Shown here one piece after another: positions 1-7,750 of a DNA stretch of 34,467 nt. Every line of letters starts with the position of its first letter. The stretch's first letter is position 1. Below the pieces are notes generated by a model, which saw only the letters and a list, made by a program, of their open reading frames with translations, did no database searches and was not told where the DNA came from. This DNA comes from Nostocales cyanobacterium LEGE 12452 (lineage in GTDB: Bacteria > Cyanobacteriota > Cyanobacteriia > Cyanobacteriales > Nostocaceae), in assembly GCA_015206945.1 (NCBI GenBank), contig JADEXV010000063.1, positions 1 to 34,467 of the forward strand, written 5' to 3'. Both the position numbers and the translations under genes were made by a program.

Positions 1-99
1 GTAGAGCTCTAGATTGCATTGTCCTGTCGATGGTTTAGTAATTTCTCTAATTGTCCGATACCTGGAAAGTAGACGACCCTTATTTATGAATTCACTATT

Positions 100-627
100 T
101 TGTTATTCTGTCAATGCGTAAGTCCTAGAAAAGATGTGGAAGAGTTAGATAAGCTACTAGCTAGTTACGAGAGTATAGGTGAGAAAGGCGAGTATCACGA
201 AGTAGAAATTGACTTTCTCATCAAAATTCTTTCTTGTATAAGAAGCCGCTATTGGCCAGGATATCCCTGGCAAGATGACAGAGTTAAAGACTTGCTTATT
301 CAAATGAAGACACAAGATATTTCAACGGGACGGCTCAATGTTGTTCGAGGAAAAACGGGTAAGGGACTAGAATTGACACGACAAGAGCCGTCTGGATGGG
401 GAGGCTTTGGTTTCATCAATGCTAGGGTGCTAAATAAACCTAAAACTGAGTACCCAAATGTTCCTACTCTTTTGCTCATGTATGAAAAAGGTGAAAATAA
501 AGAACGTTGGGATAATCAACCGCTTTATCTTCCAACGTTGATTTTACCTAAAAACAAATTTGTCTTCATGTTCAATTACTCCGAGGTTGCTGAAGAATTA
601 GAAGATGATATAGATTTTCAGGATTAA
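100..627 (+). CDS. Hypothetical protein, unrecognised family
   Basis: I do not recognise this family. The frame is open from 73 (after a TAG at 70-72) to the TAA ending at 627. It has no ATG near its start; the first usable codon is TTG at 100, giving 175 residues. The protein is soluble, with no signal peptide or membrane segment. It has an aromatic stretch (WPGYPWQDD, about residue 52), a glycine/tryptophan turn (SGWGGFGF, about 98), and an acidic tail. An ATG at 86 with a GGAAAG upstream lies in another frame and stops at 119-121, so a one-base indel near 86-118 may have separated the true start from the body. No partner gene is evident; the next gene, hflX, is separate. A real but possibly 5'-damaged gene. 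Confidence 0.55.
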   Translation: MLFCQCVSPRKDVEELDKLLASYESIGEKGEYHEVEIDFLIKILSCIRSRYWPGYPWQDDRVKDLLIQMKTQDISTGRLNVVRGKTGKGLELTRQEPSGWGGFGFINARVLNKPKTEYPNVPTLLLMYEKGENKERWDNQPLYLPTLILPKNKFVFMFNYSEVAEELEDDIDFQD

Positions 628-632
628 AAAAT

Positions 633-702
633 AAGTGAGTGATGTAGCGATCGCACAATTAATAGAATTTTCTCATAAGCGATCGCTTTCACAATCTCAC
701 TT
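633..702. repeat. Long inverted repeat carrying two HIP1 sites
   Basis: AAGTGAG (633-639) pairs with CTCACTT (696-702), and inside it AGCGATCGC (646-654) pairs with GCGATCGCT (679-687). The two arms therefore form a two-part stem in which each inner arm carries a HIP1 octamer. There is no T-run, so it is not a classical terminator. It lies just downstream of the first gene. Confidence 0.55.
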
Positions 703-859
703 GCAATAGCAACTTAAGCCAGTACCACCAAAATAGCGTCAAATAAATACTCACCGTGAACTAATTCACAATGCATCCCTCAAAGGAGATAGATAGGAGC
801 CTAAACCCTGTTGTAAAATAGACATATAAGGATTCGGGGGGCCATTTAACTGGTCATAA
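703..859. other. Intergenic region before hflX
   Basis: No gene is seen. The stretch holds a possible -10-like TAAAAT near 814 and a G-run at about 836-841. An in-frame TAA at 857-859 is the upstream limit of the hflX reading frame. No dyad or other RNA structure was recognised. Confidence 0.4.
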
Positions 860-1018
860 ACGCCTATAGAAACTATCTACGGAAATCTCCAAGGTTTAAA
901 GTCCAGCCAGCTGAAACAACTACAGCGGCTGTATCACCAGCGTATACCAAGCGATCGCATCACCACGCCTGAGTTTTCCCAGCGTCTTGCAGCAATTAGC
1001 ACAGAAGTCAATCAGCCG

Positions 1019-2611
1019 GTGTGCGCCTATATCAACCGTCGCGGACAAGTGATTCGTGTCGGGGTGGGTACACCACGACAAACGCAAATACCACCGATGG
1101 AATTGCCCCGTTACGGTGCAGAACGACTCAGTGGTATTCGTTGTATTGCCACCCATCTAAAGCCAGAACCACCAAATGAAGCGGCACTCACCGCTATGGC
1201 TCTGCAACGCTTAGATGCCCTAGTTGTCCTAAACATTACCGGAACGGGATTTACACGGCGGGGAGGCGGTGCGACTGGATATGTCAAAGAAGCTTATCTA
1301 GCTCATCTAATACCCCAAGAGTCTCGTACCCTGATTACTAGTCCTGCTGCTTTCAAAGTAGAAGAGAGCAAAATTCAAACCCCAAGTTGGAATATATCAC
1401 CACCTATGGATTTGGATGATCTGGGAGATCAGGATTTAGTAGACTTGGTGGAAAATCTGGAAGCAGAATTCCAGCGCGAATTTATCGCCCAGGAAGTAGA
1501 TGCTGACCACGATCGCGTCCTAATTGTGGGGCTGATGACCAGTGAGACAACTCCTCTGCAATTCCAAGATACCCTATTAGAACTGGCACGTTTAGTTGAT
1601 ACTGCTGGGGGAGATGTATTACAGACAATACAACAAAAGCGATCGCGCGTTCATCCCCAAACAGTAGTTGGGGAAGGTAAAGTGCAAGAAATTGCCCTAA
1701 CAGCCCAAACACTAGGAGTTAATCTTGTCGTCTTTGACCGCGACCTCTCACCCTCCCAAGTCCGCAACTTAGAATTGCAAATTGGCATCCGGGTAGTTGA
1801 CCGCACCGAAGTAATTTTGGATATCTTTGCTCAACGCGCTCAATCCCGTGCCGGTAAATTGCAAGTAGAACTAGCACAGCTAGAATATATGCAACCGCGA
1901 CTAGCTGGTAGAGGTCGCACCATGTCCCGATTGGGTGGTGGTATAGGGACTCGTGGCCCTGGTGAAACAAAACTGGAAACTGAACGCCGTGCCATTGGGC
2001 AGCGCATTTCCCGACTGCAAAAAGAAGTAACTCAGTTGCAAGCCCATCGTTCGCGCTTACGGCAACGACGGCAGCATCGAGAAGTTCCCTCAGTGGCTTT
2101 GGTTGGATATACTAACGCTGGTAAGTCTACCCTGTTGAACGCTCTCACGAATGCAGAAGTTTATACAGCCGACCAACTATTTGCCACTCTCGATCCCACC
2201 ACCCGCCGCCTAGTGATTCCTTATGGCGAAACAAATGAACATCAGGAAATTCTGATTACAGATACGGTAGGGTTCATACACGAACTGCCTGCATCATTAA
2301 TGGATGCCTTCCGCGCCACCTTGGAGGAAGTAACAGAAGCCGATGCCCTACTACATTTGGTAGATTTGTCTCACCCAGCTTGGTTGCGTCATATTCGCTC
2401 AGTCAGAGAAATTTTGGCCCAAATGCCAATAACTCCTGGCCCGGCGCTAGTTATTTTTAACAAGATTGATCAAGCCAATAGTGAGACACTAGCTTTAGCT
2501 AGAGAAGAATTTCCCCTAGCGGTATTTATTTCAGCGAGTCAGCGCTTGGGATTAGAAACCCTACGTCAGCGACTTGCCCAGCTGATTGAATATGCCGTTG
2601 ACTCTCGGTAA
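1019..2611 (+). CDS. hflX: GTPase HflX
   Basis: HflX is a ribosome-associated GTPase of the OBG/HflX superfamily, linked in other bacteria to rescue or splitting of stalled ribosomes. From the GTG at 1019 the protein has 530 residues. The glycine-rich HflX signature (GGIGTRGPGETKLE) precedes the G domain. G1 (GYTNAGKST) is near residue 361, G3 (DTVGF) near 415 and G4 (NKID) at 481. The N-terminal 150 residues are the extension usual in cyanobacterial HflX. The frame remains open upstream to 860 with protein-like sequence, but has no ATG, GTG or TTG there; an ATA at 866 is the best candidate for a longer start. No good Shine-Dalgarno precedes 1019, so the annotated start is uncertain while the gene identity is not. 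A strong terminator follows. Confidence 0.95.
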   Translation: MCAYINRRGQVIRVGVGTPRQTQIPPMELPRYGAERLSGIRCIATHLKPEPPNEAALTAMALQRLDALVVLNITGTGFTRRGGGATGYVKEAYLAHLIPQESRTLITSPAAFKVEESKIQTPSWNISPPMDLDDLGDQDLVDLVENLEAEFQREFIAQEVDADHDRVLIVGLMTSETTPLQFQDTLLELARLVDTAGGDVLQTIQQKRSRVHPQTVVGEGKVQEIALTAQTLGVNLVVFDRDLSPSQVRNLELQIGIRVVDRTEVILDIFAQRAQSRAGKLQVELAQLEYMQPRLAGRGRTMSRLGGGIGTRGPGETKLETERRAIGQRISRLQKEVTQLQAHRSRLRQRRQHREVPSVALVGYTNAGKSTLLNALTNAEVYTADQLFATLDPTTRRLVIPYGETNEHQEILITDTVGFIHELPASLMDAFRATLEEVTEADALLHLVDLSHPAWLRHIRSVREILAQMPITPGPALVIFNKIDQANSETLALAREEFPLAVFISASQRLGLETLRQRLAQLIEYAVDSR

Positions 2612-2642
2612 ATACGAAAAATAAATTTTTGAATTAGCATTA

Positions 2643-2680
2643 TTAATGCCGTAGTTGTCTTGACTACGGCATTAACTTTT
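2643..2680 (+). terminator. Rho-independent terminator of hflX
   Basis: A perfect 13-bp stem (2643-2655 with 2663-2675) and a 7-base loop are followed by CTTTT. It begins 32 bases after the hflX stop codon. Confidence 0.85.
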
Positions 2681-2885
2681 GAAGATGAATAATATTACTA
2701 CTTAAGTAAGCTTTAGCAGATTATGCAGTTTATGTGGAATTTGCTGAATGACAATATTAGAAAATACGTGCTAGAACCATTGATTACTGGGCATTTTATA
2801 TGTTTGGAATTGGAGCGCTATATTAGCCTTTCAGTATGACTTTTAATAAGTGTCCCAGCTATTAACATCATAGCAGGCAAAGTTT

Positions 2886-3770
2886 ATGCAATCACCTTCG
2901 CAGGAGTTGGGAGAGTCTAAAGATGTCAAAGTTCAGCTTCTTTTAACTGGAGGACATCAATATACTGTTTATTTAAAATCAGATGCACCTGTACTACATA
3001 GTCTGTTAACAACAATTGTGGGTCGTGCTTATAAACAAGAGTCTGCTTCTCACACTTTATTTCAACTTCCCATAAATGAAGGTCATTCTGCTTTGTGTTT
3101 TCCAAGCGATCGCCTTGTGGGTGTAGTAACAGAACCTCCTATTTGGATACAGCAAGTAGAAGATGTACAACTTCCATCTACTGATATTTTAAATTCTAAT
3201 TATATACAAATAGATAACTTTTTATCTCAGCAAGAATATGAACGATTAATTAAATATGTGTTAGACAAAAAGTCAGATTTTGTGCAGGCTAATACTTCTA
3301 CCCAAGATAAAGATTATCGCCAGTCAATGGTTCTCTACTCGTTTCCCGAATTTGCTGATCTGATTATCAAGCGTATTCAGGAGATGATTCCTGATGTAAT
3401 TAGCAAATTAGGGCTACCATCATTTTCGGTATCTCAAATAGAAAGTCAACTGACAGCACATAATCATGGTAATTATTACAAAATTCACAATGATAATGGC
3501 AGCCCAGAAACAGCTACAAGAGAACTCACATACGTTTATTACTTTAATCGAGAGCCAAAGCAGTTTTCTGGCGGTGAATTGCTAATTTATGACAGCAAAA
3601 TTGAAAATAACTTTTATGTCAATGCAGAGTCTTTTAAGACTATTGAACCGCGCAACAATAGTATTGTATTTTTCATCAGCCGATATATGCACGAAGTGAA
3701 GCCTGTGATTTGTCCGTCTAAAGCTTTTGCTGATAGCCGTTTTACAATCAACGGCTGGATACGTCGATAA
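2886..3770 (+). CDS. 2-oxoglutarate/Fe(II) oxygenase, prolyl 4-hydroxylase type
   Basis: A 294-residue protein whose C-terminal half is a double-stranded beta-helix dioxygenase domain of the prolyl 4-hydroxylase group. These enzymes use Fe(II), oxygen and 2-oxoglutarate to hydroxylate a substrate, often peptidyl proline. Visible ligands are His201 and Asp203 in the HxD motif (KIHNDNG), distal His269 (YMHEV), and Arg285 (SRFTINGW), suited to bind the 2-oxoglutarate carboxylate. The FSGGELLIY strand between them is typical. The first 100 residues form a separate domain I do not recognise. There is no signal peptide, so it should act in the cytoplasm. It stands alone after a terminator but is followed by a secreted Pro-Ala-rich protein, a possible substrate (inference). 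Family is confident; the substrate is unknown. Confidence 0.85.
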   Translation: MQSPSQELGESKDVKVQLLLTGGHQYTVYLKSDAPVLHSLLTTIVGRAYKQESASHTLFQLPINEGHSALCFPSDRLVGVVTEPPIWIQQVEDVQLPSTDILNSNYIQIDNFLSQQEYERLIKYVLDKKSDFVQANTSTQDKDYRQSMVLYSFPEFADLIIKRIQEMIPDVISKLGLPSFSVSQIESQLTAHNHGNYYKIHNDNGSPETATRELTYVYYFNREPKQFSGGELLIYDSKIENNFYVNAESFKTIEPRNNSIVFFISRYMHEVKPVICPSKAFADSRFTINGWIRR

Positions 3771-3806
3771 GCGAATTTAAGCAGTTAGACAATACCTTCG
3801 GCAATT

Positions 3807-3852
3807 ACCAAAGGGTTGAGTTAGGTAAATACACCTGACTCAACCCTCTGGT
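3807..3852. terminator. Hairpin downstream of the oxygenase gene
   Basis: A long interrupted stem: ACCA, AGGGTTGAGT and AGGT on the left arm (3807-3826) pair with ACCT, ACTCAACCCT and TGGT on the right (3833-3852). It starts 36 bases after the stop codon at 3770. No T-run follows, so termination or 3'-end protection is inferred from position and stability only. Confidence 0.5.
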
Positions 3853-4265
3853 AAAATCTATGGTTGCTTAAATTAGTTCTACTTTTTGTGGAAAGCATTT
3901 TTATTGTCTCGTCCACACATAATCTTTAAAAGCTCTTATGCGATAGGCATTGAAGAGGCTTAGTTTGCAGTGCAAAATTTTTTCAATTTATAAAACCAAT
4001 ATTAAACGGTATTTATTCTTATAGTATTTGTTGCACATGCAGTATATGGCAAAAAACAAATTTAATATTTTTAGTGATAAACAAACTTATTCATCTAAGT
4101 ACTATTACTAGCTATTCAATAATTGTTTATATAAATAAACCCATAAATAAAGATATCAATAAAGCTGTAAAAAACAGCAGACACTTAAAAATTATAATGA
4201 CAAAATTGAAGTTGAAATTAACGAAAATTTCTGCATATAACGACTATTATTTAGTACATCACATC
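3853..4265. other. AT-rich leader before the PEP-CTERM gene
   Basis: No separate gene is seen. The frame of the next gene is open back to a GTG at 4074 and contains an ATG at 4197, but the encoded residues are Lys/Asn/Ile-rich and would bury the signal peptide, so I treat this as a 5' untranslated leader. The promoter was not located. Confidence 0.4.
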
Positions 4266-5234
4266 ATGGCAAGAGTATTTTCTATTCGGCTAGGATCTTC
4301 TTTGATAGCGGCTGCGGGTATAGCTGTATCTACCTCTTCGTTCAACCCTGCTAATGCCGCCTCTATGAGTTTCACTGCCACTAACTTTACAGGCGATCCT
4401 CTGCAAGTTAGATACACTCTAGATGACACTGTAGCGGGTGCAGGAAAGGTTCAGTTTAAAGTGGAATTTTTGACTGACTCAACCTACAAAAATATCGGCG
4501 ACATACGCGGAGTCTTCTTCAACATTAAAGATAACTCGCTTCTATCTGGACTCCAAGTCACAGGTTTGGGCGTACCCATAACGAAGACTGCATATAACAC
4601 CACCGGACAGCTTGAAAGTGTCGGTCAAGCTAATCTGAACGGTGATGGAAATACCCACAAATTTGAATACGGTGTAGAAATTGGTCAGCAAGGTTTAAAG
4701 GGCGGGCAAGATGACTTTCAAACAGCAACCTTTGTCCTGTCTCACAGTACAGCAGCTTTAAATCTTGATCAGTTCTTCAATCAAGACTTTGGCTTGCGTG
4801 TAATGAGTGTAGGACTTCCAGGTTCTAGCCGTTCGGGAAGTAGCAAACTTGCAGGCATATCACCAACACCAGCGCCAGCTCCCGCACCAGCTCCCGCACC
4901 AGCTCCAGCTCCAGCTCCAACGCCAGCACCCGCTCCAGCACCCGCACCAGCTCCAGCTCCAACGCCAGCACCTGCTCCAGCACCAACGCCAGCGCCAGCT
5001 CCAACGCCAGCACCTGCTCCAGCACCCGCACCTGCTCCAGCACCTGCTCCAGCACCCGCACCTGCTCCAGCACCTGCTCCAGCACCGTCAGTACCGCCTT
5101 ACTATCAACCTCCTGCACCTGCACCTCAACCGAGAACAGTACCTGAACCCAGTACAACCGCAGCATTAGGATTATTTGCCTTGGGTATTTTCGGACTCAA
5201 GAAGAAAAACAAAAAAAATATTCCTCAAAATTAA
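4266..5234 (+). CDS. Secreted PEP-CTERM protein with long Pro-Ala tract
   Basis: From ATG 4266 the protein has 322 residues: a signal peptide (MARVFSIRLG, hydrophobic core, cleavage near PANAA about residue 32), a globular beta-rich domain to about 195, a Pro-Ala tract at 200-274 with occasional Thr, and a C-terminal sorting signal. The signal has VPEPST at 292, a hydrophobic helix (AALGLFALGIFGL) and a Lys-rich tail, the classic PEP-CTERM tripartite form recognised by exosortase. Known family role: export, cleavage in the membrane and display with exopolysaccharide. The start was chosen because it places the signal peptide at the N terminus; upstream in-frame starts at 4074 and 4197 do not. 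The tract resembles the mucin-like or arabinogalactan-like linkers of surface proteins. The globular domain is not recognised. Confidence 0.85.
   Translation: MARVFSIRLGSSLIAAAGIAVSTSSFNPANAASMSFTATNFTGDPLQVRYTLDDTVAGAGKVQFKVEFLTDSTYKNIGDIRGVFFNIKDNSLLSGLQVTGLGVPITKTAYNTTGQLESVGQANLNGDGNTHKFEYGVEIGQQGLKGGQDDFQTATFVLSHSTAALNLDQFFNQDFGLRVMSVGLPGSSRSGSSKLAGISPTPAPAPAPAPAPAPAPAPTPAPAPAPAPAPAPTPAPAPAPTPAPAPTPAPAPAPAPAPAPAPAPAPAPAPAPAPSVPPYYQPPAPAPQPRTVPEPSTTAALGLFALGIFGLKKKNKKNIPQN
4863..5087 (+). repeat. Pro-Ala codon repeat (75 residues)
   Basis: A low-complexity tract of alternating CCN and GCN codons, mostly in the hexamer forms CCAGCT, CCAGCA, CCTGCT and CCCGCA, with ACG interruptions giving Thr. 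The lack of stops in other frames produces long spurious open frames on both strands. Length is likely to vary between strains by slippage (inference). Confidence 0.9.
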
Positions 5235-5274
5235 ACCACACTGCTGAGTTTTAGTAAGAGGGAGCTTAAATATA

Positions 5275-5312
5275 GGTTTAGAAGAGCATAAGCATTTCTA
5301 AACCCATTTTTG
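5275..5312 (+). terminator. Terminator of the PEP-CTERM gene
   Basis: A perfect 9-bp stem (GGTTTAGAA 5275-5283 with TTCTAAACC 5296-5304) and a 12-base loop, followed by CATTTTTGTT. It lies 40 bases after the stop codon. Confidence 0.65.
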
Positions 5313-5758
5313 TTAGAGTAAGAAACGCTAAACTAGAACTCACCCCAATAATTCCTGCTTTTTAACTGGCGCTTAGTAGCGAAAAAATTTGAGCGACAGA
5401 AACAATCTAAATATAATTTCTGCTATTGCTAACATTTAAACTGAAATATTATTAGCTTGTTAGGTCAGATGCAAAATCAGATGCAAAATAAAAATAATCT
5501 GCATATTTGGCTAGCTTAACCTTGGAGCCTAAATAAGCTGCGTAAATAATTCAAGGTTTGTAGATGCTAGGCGTAGCTTGCTTTCCCAAAAAGGTACACT
5601 ACAAACTAATATCAATATTTTTACATTACTTAACACTACTTTTATTTTTACCTACTTACATCAGCGGCTTCTGTAAATTAGGTTATGAAGGGATAAAGCA
5701 GCCACAGTCAGTGGCAAAGCTCTAAAATTAAAAAGTATTAAATCAAGTTGAGGACATC
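5313..5758. other. Intergenic region before grxC
   Basis: No gene is seen. At about 5562-5599 there is a degenerate piece (GGCGTAGCTTGCTTTCCC) resembling the short dispersed repeats common between Nostoc genes. The rest is AT-rich. A GAGG at about 5750 is the ribosome binding site of grxC. Confidence 0.4.
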
Positions 5759-6031
5759 ATGGCTGCAAAAGTAGAAATTTACACTTGGAGGACTTGCCCG
5801 TTTTGCATTCGTGCTAAAAGTTTGCTGAAAAACAAGGGTGTTGAATTTATCGAATACAGCATTGATGGGGATGAAGCAGCCAGAAATAAAATGGCTCAAA
5901 GAGCAAATGGACGCCGTTCTTTACCGCAAATTTTCATCAATGACGATCATGTTGGTGGTTGTGATGATATCCACGCCTTAGATAGTCAAGGCAAGCTGGA
6001 TGAGCTACTAACTTCTAGCAATAGCGCATAG
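5759..6031 (+). CDS. grxC: Glutaredoxin 3
   Basis: A 90-residue dithiol glutaredoxin, normal length for bacterial Grx3. The active site CPFC is at residues 13-16, the cis-proline motif is in RRSLPQIFIN, and the GSH-binding GGCDD lies near residue 63. It reduces protein disulfides and mixed glutathione disulfides with electrons from glutathione, in the cytoplasm. The start has a good GAGG eight to nine bases upstream. The next gene, 235 bases on, is gshB, which makes its cofactor; the pair is frequently adjacent in cyanobacteria. A TTGACA near 6129 in the gap could give gshB its own promoter, but no clear -10 was seen. Confidence 0.95.
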   Translation: MAAKVEIYTWRTCPFCIRAKSLLKNKGVEFIEYSIDGDEAARNKMAQRANGRRSLPQIFINDDHVGGCDDIHALDSQGKLDELLTSSNSA

Positions 6032-6266
6032 ATTCAGAAGGTATTGCACTAGCAACAAGCCGCTACAAATTACACGGCAGTAGCTACAACTCTAAAAACA
6101 AAGCGCTGCCTTGTCTACGGGCTTTTTCTTGACAAAAGCGATATCTATCCACAAGACTTTACCCTCCAGGTTCCACTCAGCAGTACACATGTACGTCAAT
6201 TGGTGAGAGCATCAAGAGATAATAATTGAATAACCATTTAATTTCTTGGTGATTGAGGTATAAAGG

Positions 6267-7241
6267 GTGAAACTGGCTTTTATCATTGATCCCATCCATC
6301 TACTTGACCCGTGTCATGATACCAGTGTTGCCCTCATTGAAGCAGCGCAAATTCTGGGACATGAAGTTTGGGTGACTCAGGCAAATCTGCTGAGTGTGGT
6401 GGAGGGCAAAGCTTGGGCTGTCCTACAGCGAATCGAACTTGTACCAGTGCAGTTAGTGGAGGGACGCTGGGTAGCGGTAAATTCTTGGTATAAGTTGAGC
6501 GATTCCTCCTTAACTTCTTTAGAGACAATGGACGCCGTATTTATGCGGACAGATCCACCTGTCAATGATTCCTATTTATATGCCACATACATTCTTGATT
6601 ACATTGACCAAAATAAAACCTTGGTGATTAACAGTCCCAGTGGCATCCGAGGGGCAAATGAAAAAATGTATGCCCTCCAGTTTACCAAAGCGATTCCAGA
6701 AACGATTGTCAGTGCTGATAAGCAATTTATTCGGCAATTTGTGGAAGCGAAGGGGGCAGGAGTTCTCAAACCACTGGGTAATAAAGCTGGCGAAGGAATT
6801 TTGTTTTTGCAGTCAAGCGATCGCAATTTTAACTCCATTGTTGAACTCAGTACCCTCCAAGGTAAAGTGCCAGTAATGGTGCAAACCTATTTACCGGAGG
6901 CAAAAGAAGGAGATAAACGAATTATCTTACTCAATGGTGAACCAATTGGTGCGCTCAATCGCCTCTCTAGTGGAACTGATTTTCGCAACAATATGGCAAC
7001 TGGTGGTACAGTCGCTCAAACTGAAATTACCCCAAGAGAGTATGAAATTTGTACCCAAGTAGCCGAACGCTTACGCCAAGACGGCTTAATTTTTGTGGGT
7101 ATTGACGTTATCGGTGGCTACCTAACTGAAGTTAACGTCACTAGTCCTACCGGAATTCGTGAGATTGACCGCCTAGATGGTACTCGCCTTGGCGATCAGG
7201 TTATTCAATGGATTGAACAAACACTAAAAATCAAAAAATAA
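6267..7241 (+). CDS. gshB: Glutathione synthetase
   Basis: A 324-residue ATP-grasp ligase that joins gamma-glutamylcysteine and glycine using ATP, the last step of glutathione synthesis. It starts at GTG 6267, behind GAGGTATAAAGG. The N-terminal domain opens with KLAFIIDPIHLLDP, the form seen in prokaryotic GSH synthetase. The ATP-grasp part has the glycine-rich loop KPLGNKAGEGI (about residue 167) and the metal-binding end GGYLTEVNVTSPTGIREI (about 284). Length matches the family. It follows grxC on the same strand and converges on ftsZ, with no clear terminator between them. Confidence 0.96.
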   Translation: MKLAFIIDPIHLLDPCHDTSVALIEAAQILGHEVWVTQANLLSVVEGKAWAVLQRIELVPVQLVEGRWVAVNSWYKLSDSSLTSLETMDAVFMRTDPPVNDSYLYATYILDYIDQNKTLVINSPSGIRGANEKMYALQFTKAIPETIVSADKQFIRQFVEAKGAGVLKPLGNKAGEGILFLQSSDRNFNSIVELSTLQGKVPVMVQTYLPEAKEGDKRIILLNGEPIGALNRLSSGTDFRNNMATGGTVAQTEITPREYEICTQVAERLRQDGLIFVGIDVIGGYLTEVNVTSPTGIREIDRLDGTRLGDQVIQWIEQTLKIKK

Positions 7242-7750
7242 TTTACATTTTTTTGTTTGATGTCTATTCCTCAGCAAACAGACTTCTTTCGGACACTTGC
7301 CTCGGCTGGTTCCCTACGCTACTTTTTTAAGTAAATATACTTGCTTGTACGGAATATGAGTTTACTAGATCGCTAGGGGTAGATGCATTCATTCATATCT
7401 ATGATTGGCTGTGACGCTCGATGACTCGCTAACGCCCTCGCCCTTGGCGTCTCCCTCTGGGAGAAGACTAGCTAATACTGCGCTATCGGTGATGCATCCA
7501 TAGTTGGGCAGGTATTCCTATTGTTTTGTTCTGAAAGCATAGCTGGACATGCAAGCCAGTAGACTCCTGCCCAAATTCATTCTATAAAGTAGCGTTGACA
7601 AGTTTTTTTACCAATTGGCAAAATTGGGTATGGCAAAAGATTGCTTATCCCTGCCCTTGGTAAAACCCTGGTGGAAGTAGCAGATTTTATACAGCATTCA
7701 GCCTGACCTGAGACTGCTAAGTTAATCTAAGATCCCAAATTCCAAATCTT
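7242..7750. other. Convergent intergenic region gshB/ftsZ
   Basis: No gene is seen. The region carries a dispersed repeat at 7412-7468 (separate entry). CCAATT/AATTGG form a small dyad near 7611-7628, but the T-run precedes it on the plus strand, so it is not a normal terminator for either gene. Confidence 0.4.
7412..7468. repeat. Nostoc-type short dispersed repeat
   Basis: The stretch combines CGCTAACGCCCTCGCCCTT with GGCGTCTCCCTCTGGGAGAAGAC. Two small dyads are visible: ACGCC with GGCGT, and GTCTCCC with GGGAGAAGAC (7449-7468). From memory, this GGCGTCTCC...GGGAGAAG pattern is very common between Nostoc genes; copy number cannot be checked here. Confidence 0.6.

Noticed and set aside
4825-5169. 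Long open frames on both strands across the Pro-Ala tract
   Set aside because: They are by-products of the codon repeat; the encoded Leu/Glu or Gln/His strings have no start context and the PEP-CTERM frame explains the DNA.
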